A DNA stretch of 64,000 bases, taken from NCBI GenBank assembly GCA_951804985.1, contig OX638133.1, positions 76,514,367 to 76,578,366 on the forward strand. The letters are read 5' to 3'. Source of the stretch: Dryomyza anilis. Lineage: Eukaryota > Arthropoda > Insecta > Diptera > Dryomyzidae. The notes under the pieces are model-generated. The model worked only from the letters and a program-made list of their open reading frames with translations, was not told where the DNA came from and ran no database searches. How positions within the stretch are numbered: position 1 is the stretch's first letter; each line of letters begins with the position of its first letter. Shown here piece by piece: positions 57,199 to 64,000 of the stretch. A program made the position numbers and the translations under genes.

Positions 57199-57880
57199 AC
57201 TTACATTATGTTGTAGCAACCAATATTTATTTGATTCAACTGCGAAATCAGTTGTCTTGTATAAAAGCGATGCCAAAGCAGGACAACATCAGTCGCACAA
57301 GCTTCAAATTTTTGCACGTTTTTTACTGAACTTGCTATTGTGTTTCTATATGTTGCATTTCTATAAGATTTTTATTATAAAAATGTAAAAGTATATCTCT
57401 TCGTGTTATCCATTTATACCACCACCGTCCTGCACTCTTTCTACATCATTATTTAAATCCTCGCATTTCCACTGTTGACCCACAAAATCATATCGCAGTG
57501 AACTGAACTTGAAATCACGCTTCCGCTGCCACTGCCGCAGAGTTGAGCTGCTAATGAAAATGCTGCGTCAATATTGAAACGAGATGAAATGCATTGAATT
57601 GCAGTGAATTCAATTGGTTTTTCCATTTCCCTATATACGTCATCCTTATCATCTGTAGCATTAGTCTTTGCCGCGGCAGCAGCTACGCTTACTGAAATTG
57701 CAATTGCAATGCAATTAGCCTAAGCGCTGCAATTGCGTTGCAGTGCCTAGAAGTATGCAATGCACGATGGGACAAATAAAAATAATTTATGTTAAAAAAT
57801 ACTTTGTTGCATTGCCAATAAAATCATAGTCGGAGGACATATTTTTTTTTTCATTTATAACCTGTATTGTTAACATACCG
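57199..57880. other. Host-like, less AT-rich island
   Basis: 57,400-57,780 contains gccactgccgcag, gccgcggcagcagc and gaaattgcaattgcaatgc texture and no repeat match except the ccta-aagtatgcaatgca motif at 57,748. Looks like fly regulatory or intronic DNA; function unproven. Confidence 0.4.
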
Positions 57881-58752
57881 TCAACTGGGGTGACTTTGAA
57901 CCGAAAAATTGTATATGTGGATTTTGTAATGCTTATAATTCGCTATTTTGTAATGGAATCAATATTTTATTGATTATAAAATATTGTAAGAATGTTCTCT
58001 TTAAGTATCAACAATCAGAATTTCATGGTGTAATAACAGTAATTATAAAAAAATAAAAATGGTTCAAAGTCACCTCGCGGATGAGGTGACTTAGAACAAA
58101 CATGTTAATCACCAAATTTATCTATGTTTTTATGGAACTATAAGATGACTATGATGCTATTTTTGAAAAAACTAAATGTTTCAAGTATAACAGTATTAAC
58201 GTTTTATTTATAAAACTATTTTACAACGAATGAATTAAATAAAAATAAATTTTGATTAACACAATTTACAAAAAATATTAAATTATAAATATTTAAATTG
58301 TACAGTGTTTTATGTTGTATTTTATAACAAGTGTTTTTGATTAAATTTCAATAACTGTATCATCATAAATATTTTACTGAAAATCTAGATCACTTGAAAA
58401 CCATATATTTCAAATAATAAGTATGATAATAAGGATTACTTTGAAAAAGATTAAAAACATTTTGTATTTTTCAATAGAACAAGCTTATATAAATGAATTA
58501 AACATTTATAGATAACACAAAATAATCAAGTAAATTAGTCAACTGATATGTAATATCAATTACTAAAAATAAATTATGACTATTTTATAATATGCCTATT
58601 TTAGTAAAGGGCTTATGTGGATCTATTTTTTTAATATTTCTAGATAAGTAATGGCCACTTCCATTTTGTGCCCGCCATAGTCTTGCAATTAACTCAACTC
58701 CATTGTTTTAAATTTATATTGTTATGTCAATATTCTACCGAATACCAGATGA
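57881..58752. repeat. Possible small inverted-repeat element, then AT-rich
   Basis: ctggggtgactttgaacc (57,893) is mirrored by ggttcaaagtcacctc (58,061), with another gaggtgacttagaac at 58,083. This suggests an element of about 200 bp or more. The rest up to the gypsy remnant is AT-rich without features. Confidence 0.4.
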
Positions 58753-59250
58753 TCTGCTGCTACTACGAGCACCACCGACTCCGCCGTTTTATCGAACGCA
58801 AATACCGCTGCTCCTAGTGCGCCAGTTCCTACAGCTGCACTTAGATTACCACACTTCTGGAAGAAAAATCCAGCTCTATGGTTCGCGCAAGTCGATGTAC
58901 AACTTGAATTACACAGCGTCGTAGCGGAGAGAATGAAATTCTTCAACGTCATCGCGGCATTAGATACCGAAATGTTATCACAGGTTAGTGACATGACGTA
59001 CCAGACAGCTGCTCACGAATCTGGACATTGGAGACAAAAGGCCCAGTGCGCTTCTCAGGGATATGCGTAATCTCGCAAATGGCAGCATCACAGACGATTT
59101 CTTTCGCACTATGTGGATGCAACGACTTCCGGCACAAACACAAGCAATTCTTTCAACGTCTACAGAATCGCTTGAAAATATTGCAAAGATGACCGATAAG
59201 ATTGGTGATATTTCAACAGCTTCTACCAGCATTGCAGCAATCAGCCCATC
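58753..59250 (+). pseudogene. Gag remnant of Ty3/gypsy element
   Basis: The first frame opens after a stop at 58,750. It has a T/A/S-rich leader, then LPHFWKKNPALWFAQVDVQL and a VIAALDTEMLSQVSD block, which is the start of insect gypsy Gag. Near 58,990 the reading shifts frame and continues with LLTNLDIGDKRPSALLRDMR, then LANGSITDDFFRTMWMQRLP, typical of the capsid. No start codon or zinc knuckle is visible; the nucleocapsid region before the protease seems deleted. Gag would form the particle shell. Confidence 0.8.
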
Positions 59251-59389
59251 GTGTGTTTTTAACGAAATGCAAAAGCAAATTGAAGCCCTCACTACAGCAG
59301 TTGCTACTATCATCGTCGCTTTGGAAATAACGCTCGTAATTGCCGACCACCATGTTCTTTTTCGAAAAGCAATCCGGAAACAGACAACA

Positions 59390-59800
59390 AATCGTTTTAT
59401 CATACGCGACAATCTGGTAAGCCAACATTTTCTATTTGACACATTTGCCGACATTTCCATCATGTCTGTTGTACATCAACGTAATCGAAAGCGTCAGCCC
59501 GAAAAATATAAAATTTTCGCTGCAAATGGCACACCAATCAACACGTATGGCGACGCGCTGATCTGCCCTACACTTGGACTTAGACGTTCGTTCAAGTGGA
59601 AATTCGTAGTCGCAGATGTTTCCCACCCAATCATTGGAGCAGATTTCCTAAAGCACTTTGGCTTGCTAGTGGACTTGAAACGCGGCCAACTTATCGACGG
59701 GGAGACAGGACTTTATTCAAAGGGTCGTCTCGAAACTATATCCAGCTATAGTGAGGTAAAAACGATGGTAAGCAGTACGATCTACCATGGTACTCTCTAA
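59390..59800 (+). pseudogene. Aspartic protease remnant of Ty3/gypsy element
   Basis: In the same open frame as the second Gag segment (59,063-59,800). The catalytic box reads D-T-F at 59,438-59,446, where the family has D-T-G, so the essential glycine codon is altered. Downstream the flap and fold blocks are well kept: LGLRRSFKWKFVVADV and PIIGADFLKHFGLLVDL. Such a protease would cleave the polyprotein; this one is presumably inactive. Confidence 0.85.
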
Positions 59801-59839
59801 CGTTTTCCGAATTTAACAAATCTGTCCACTGCTACCAAG

Positions 59840-60905
59840 AGCGCAAAGCATAATGTCGAGCATGTCATTGAAACCAACGGAACTCCAGTATCTACACGGC
59901 CTCGTCGTCTTCCGCCGGATAAACTGGAAATTGCCAAACGCCAGATCAGTATATGGTTTACCAAGGACTTTGCAGACCATCAAAAAGCCAATGGTCAAGT
60001 CCACTACACATGGCACCCAAAAAGAATGGATAGTGGCGTCCATGCGGGGATTATCGTCGGCTGAATGTACAAACTGTTCCCGACAGATACCCTATTCCGC
60101 ACATCCGTTTTCGCACACAAACGTGTTTAATACCGGTGTGCCCGAAAGATGTTCCAAAGACGGCGATCATAACTCCATTCGGTCTTTTCGAGTTTATGCA
60201 ACGCGGGACAAATTTTCCATCGATTCATGCAATAGGTGTTGCGCGGAATGGATTTTTGTTTTCCGTATCTTGATGACGTCTTGTTTGCCTCTGAAAACGA
60301 GGAACAGCATTTTCACCAACTCTAGCAACTCTTCATGTGTCTTCAGGAGTTTGGCCTCGTGGTCAATGTAGAAAAATGCGTTTTTGGAAAGTCTTCCATA
60401 ACGTTCCTTGGCCATCAATTAGAAAAAGATGCTGCAGGGTAACAGAAAAAAAACGACAGAACCAAAATCGAGTGGACAGATGCAGCCAAACACGCGTTTG
60501 AAAAATGCAAAAATGATATCTCCAAAGCAACGCTGTTAGTTCATCCAAGCGATAATTTACTAGTCTGTGTCATGGTCGATGCTTCTGACGAAGCAATTGG
60601 CGGCGTTCTTCAGCAGAATACTAATGACGGCTGGAAACCATTGAGTTTTTACTCAAAAAAACTCAGCGAAACTCAAAAAAAGTACAGCACATACGACAGA
60701 GAACTTCTAGCAGCTTTTTCTGTAGTCAGATATTATCGTCACATGCTTGAATGTCGATAGTTTATCAGCGGATCCCAAGTCGCTAACATTTGATTTTGAG
60801 CAAAACGCTGATAAAGCTACACCTCGTCAGTTCCGGCAACTTGATTAGCTCTCGTAGTTTTCGACGGATATAAGGCACATAAGCGGAAAAGAAAACATTG
60901 TTGCA
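59840..60905 (+). pseudogene. Reverse transcriptase / RNase H remnant
   Basis: Split over three frames. The N-terminal part includes RPRRLPPDKLEIAKRQ and, in another frame, WSSPLHMAPKKNG, a stop, [11 protein letters not shown] and [10 protein letters not shown]. The stretch with the first catalytic Asp (motif A) is deleted. After TPFGLFEFM another shift leads to the catalytic YLDD box (60,266-60,277), then LQEFGLVVNVEKCVFG and FLGHQL. RNase H follows in the same frame: MVDASDEAIGGVLQQ (catalytic Asp), then STYDRELLAAF (catalytic Glu). A stop at 60,758 and several more break the rest. Confidence 0.88.
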
Positions 60906-60911
60906 GATATC

Positions 60912-62182
60912 TTGTCGTGTATTACAACAATTTCCACGCCTACTGTGATCGACTACAACGAGCTGACAAACGCTCAAGAAAATGATTTTGAGTTGCACGA
61001 ATTCTTGCGAAATTTGAAGCCGACATCATTGATTTTGAAACCAGCACAACTATTACCTGACTCCAAAAACTTCTTCTGTGATGTCTCAACTGAAACAGCA
61101 AGACCATTCGTTCCTGCAAACTTTCGTCGTCCTGTGTTCGATGCATTACATAATTTGTCCCATTGCAACAACGAAGTGCATCCAAAAACGTTTTGTTTGG
61201 CCAAATATGCAAAAGGATATCAAAACATGGACTCAACACTGTATTAGATGTCAACAAGCAAAAGTTTCCAGACATACTCACATATTAACATTGATTTGGT
61301 TGGACCTCTGCCGTCATCTAAAGGATTTTCGTATCTTTTAACATTCATTGATCGGTTCACTCGTTGGCCTGAAGCCATACCAATTACGGACATTCGAGCT
61401 GTGACAGTTGCAGATGCGTTCTACAGAGTTTGGATCTCGCGATTCGGTGTTCCTGCGAAAATTACAACAGACCAAGGACGCCAGTTCGAATCAAATCAGT
61501 TCAAAGAACTAGCACAACTTCTTGGAGTGCAACGTATTCGTACATCGCCGTATCATTCATGTGCGAACGGGATGATTGAAGGGTGTCATCGATCTCTAAA
61601 AGCAGCCTTAATGTGTCACAAAAACCCCAACTGGTCTGATGTCCTACCTACAGTATTGCTAGGACTAAGATCATGCTTTCGAGAAGATATCAACGCAACC
61701 GCATCCGAATTAGTTTATGGAACTACAATCAAGCTTCCAGGCGAGATGCTTTGTGATTCTACAGACGCATCAGCAACAGATGAATATGTGATTTCTTTAA
61801 AATCTGAGATGAATGCGTTGAAACCTGGAAGTCCGGTACACAAAACTAACCGAACCATTTTTGTGTCCAATCATATGGACCAGTGCACTCACGTTTTCGT
61901 TCGACGCGACGCAGTAAAGAAAGCGCTTCAATCGCCATATGATGGTCCCTTTCAAGTTATTTGAAGATCTAAAAAACTGTTTACTTTGGACAAACAAGGA
62001 AAGGAAAAAACGATATCAATCGATCGTCTCAAACCAGCGTTTGTCTTAAATTTGGACATTTGCGATGATCCGAAAATAAACACAATCCCCATATCATCTA
62101 CGTCACATTCTACTACTAAAGTCAATACTCGAATTCCTAGAAGAATCCCCTGCAGACGTGATCGCAAAGTAAATTTTAGATA
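60912..62182 (+). pseudogene. Integrase remnant of Ty3/gypsy element
   Basis: A connector (60,912-61,110) leads to the HHCC zinc-binding region: the H residues near 61,150-61,180, and the IRC-x2-C pair after a double frameshift near 61,200-61,260. The catalytic core is then open over about 160 codons, with D at 61,293 (NIDLVGPL), D at 61,470 (ITTDQG) and E at 61,578 (MIEGCHRS). The spacing is D-58-D-35-E, as in retroviral-type integrases. A GPY/F-like block ([10 protein letters not shown]) ends the frame at 61,962, with a shifted tail to 62,182. The core looks intact but the whole protein is not. Confidence 0.9.
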
Positions 62183-62217
62183 AAGATTTTTTATCCTACA
62201 CAATCTCTAGGGGGAGT

Positions 62218-64000
62218 AATATGGGGCATTTACTGTGCTAAAAATACTCTGATATTTTTGTTTTAAGTATTCTGTTTTTACATATTTTGTATTGTTAAAA
62301 TTAATAAAAATTATTTCATTCGCTTTAATTAATTAAAAAAAAAAAGTTCAATAATTTTCAAAAAATTATATTTTGTTTGATTAATTGACAACTGTATGAA
62401 CTATATCGATACCTTACAGGTAAAAGAATGTAATCAACAAAAATCAAATTTTCTAGGAGGCGAAAAAAAAGTCTCAAAATCGAAAGTAAAGTATCCTTTA
62501 AATGAGCTGACGATAATAATACCGTGGCTCAATTTCCAAGATATCCATTATATGCAGAAGTTTCTAAAGAAAAATGTAGTTACTAAATTCCAATTTTTTT
62601 CAAAACATTTCTCAATTGTACTACTTACGATTCTAAGGTAAAAAGGTGTATACTCAAACGGTTTGGTATACCGAATTTCAGTAAACGACAATAGGGAAAT
62701 AAATCATGTAGGAACATTAGGAGACATGTTTCATGAAAATTGAGACTAGCCAGTGCACATTGGGAAAAAATTCCAAATTTATGGCCAAAAACCAATTATA
62801 TGACATCGACATAAAATTACCGTCTAATGATAGCTAATTAATCATAGTAGATATGGAGGGGATTTGTAATTTTCTTTTAATTTCAATTTAACCAAAAAAC
62901 CTATTTATCTATTTAGAAAATCCAAGGAATCAGTCAATAAAATATTTGCATCATGAAGCCAACCAACCTATAACATTTTCTGTCAGCAATATTGTTCGAC
63001 TTTATAAGTTTTTATTTTTATTTTTTTATTTCCCATTTTAATATAAGAAACACATCGTTAAATACATTACAGCAAAAAAAAAATAATAATAATCTAAAAA
63101 CTTTTTATAATTTTACCCATAAAAATTAATTTTTTTCACAATGTGCAGTGGTCAGTATTTTAATTTGATGTAAAAATGCATTGGAAGTACAAAATAAATT
63201 TAAATTTAATGTTTTTGCTTTAATAACTCCACAAATATTACAAATACTCATATTTTTCGGTTTTATACCATTACCACAAAGGAAGTTAAATATACATCAA
63301 GTATTTACGTAAAGAAATATTAAAATTTAGTGACCATTCTGGCACAAAATAGTCCGTTTGTATCTGCAAACATAAGATTGGAGTAACTCAAATTTTAAAA
63401 ATGAAATACAAGATATCTATTAGTATAATCGTGAAATAACTGTGAGTTATATAAGTGATATTTATTAGTATAATTATGAAATAACTGTGAGTTATATAAG
63501 TGATAGATGTGCTAGCTCAAACGAATTATAATTATTTTAGTTATTTTTATATGTATGCAATTTTTTATAAAAAGTAAATTTTATAATTGAAAAAAATATT
63601 AATAAAATATTTATATAAAAATATTCTATATCATAAAATATATAATTATAATTTATTGTTACATAAATAATTTTTAAATATTTAATAATTTCAATCTAAG
63701 ATATTGCATTTTTGTACACCTAACGATGCATATCACACCACTGTGAAATGCCTCAAAAAATTCAATATTCAATAAAATTTCATATATTACAAAAAAAAAT
63801 ATACTCTTACATTTTTTTTTTTTTAATTCTAAAAATAAAAATAAGCCTGTAATAAATGTATTAAAATTGAAATTCGGCAATTTAAATTAAAATCTAAAAA
63901 TTATAGTTTTTAATATAGATTTAATTTTTTTTTAACAAACAAATCAAAATTTCAAAAATGCAACAAAAAATTATGTTGCTTGAATAACTCTAAAATTTTT
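62218..64000. other. AT-rich stretch after the gypsy remnant
   Basis: The first ~150 bp may contain eroded 3' LTR (it follows the purine tract and includes an AATAAAAA-type string near 62,301), but no second copy exists to confirm. A 43-bp segment is tandemly duplicated at 63,418-63,460 and 63,463-63,505. Nothing else recognised. Confidence 0.45.

Larger units (their letters stand above)
58753..62217 (+). mobile_element. Decayed Ty3/gypsy retrotransposon
   Basis: The domains run in the order Gag, protease, RT, RNase H and integrase. That places it in Ty3/gypsy rather than Ty1/copia, where integrase precedes RT. A purine tract (agggggag, 62,209-62,216) lies just after the last coding remnant, as expected before a 3' LTR, but matching LTRs could not be found on either side. 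Frameshifts, stops and internal deletions occur throughout. It is less AT-rich than the flanks, standing out as an inserted block. Confidence 0.9.

Noticed and set aside
58722..59463. Minus-strand frames of 90 and 161 codons
   Set aside because: Antisense shadows of the gypsy Gag and protease remnants.

Overview
This is a strongly AT-rich stretch of eukaryotic, almost certainly dipteran, genomic DNA. The best clue is an interspersed repeat found in nine places (one of them carrying a tandem duplication). It carries a (GTCY)n microsatellite beside a 'GATCAGCATCA...TTTAGCCATGTCCGTCTG'-type core, which is the hallmark of the mini-me/DINE-1 (INE-1) elements of flies. Other support comes from RTE-like and other non-LTR retrotransposon fragments, Helitron-like elements ending in CTAG, tRNA-derived SINEs and a decayed Ty3/gypsy element. 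I place it in a brachyceran fly and cannot name the species. No host protein-coding exon could be recognised, so the window is probably intergenic or intronic. All recognisable coding sequence belongs to transposable elements, and every piece is broken.

Layout. 0-10 kb: AT-rich sequence with a (TA)n tract inside an unnamed repeat (4.26-4.64 kb), a 280-bp near-perfect palindrome (5.7-5.96 kb) and a CGATA-motif cluster (7.4-7.7 kb). 10-16 kb: a 996-bp inverted-repeat element lodged in a minisatellite, a SINE nested in another repeat, and a Helitron-like element with a 15-bp minisatellite. 16.5-19.3 kb: two oppositely oriented mini-me elements, one with a 600-bp tandem duplication differing at one base. 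19.8-23.6 kb: a repeated sequence with heat-shock-element-like triplets, a SINE with target-site duplication, a 5'-truncated non-LTR reverse transcriptase, a small MITE and a dense CGATA cluster. 28.2-31.4 kb: a nested locus, a mini-me element invaded by a deleted RTE-like element and, separately, by a hAT-type MITE with an exact 8-bp target-site duplication. 34-39 kb: more mini-me copies, two of them head to head. 40.4-43.1 kb: an 18-19-bp minisatellite holding a small foldback element and an unnamed insert that encodes a textbook hammerhead ribozyme on the minus strand, followed by a palindromic MITE and a SINE. 45-53 kb: a divergent mini-me, another Helitron-like element, the inverse-orientation partner of the 40-kb minisatellite (holding a second copy of the palindromic MITE), a four-unit array of ~730-820-bp repeats, a ~105-bp tandem repeat and a further nested mini-me. 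53.5-58 kb: host-like sequence with small repeats and a 602-bp foldback element. 58.75-62.2 kb: a degenerate Ty3/gypsy element (gag, protease, RT/RNase H, integrase). 62.2-64 kb: featureless AT-rich DNA.

Functionally, the window is a layered deposit of mobile DNA, mostly non-autonomous elements depending on enzymes encoded elsewhere. Several insertions inside insertions allow relative dating. Islands of less AT-rich, apparently single-copy sequence (about 13.1-14.1, 25.0-25.7, 26.9-27.5, 33.0-33.8, 39.5-40.0, 47.2-47.5, 53.6-54.1 and 57.4-57.8 kb) are the likeliest host regulatory or intronic DNA. The most noteworthy items are the hammerhead ribozyme, the Helitron-like family with its own minisatellite, the near-identical 600-bp duplication, the long-unit tandem array and the CGATA clusters.
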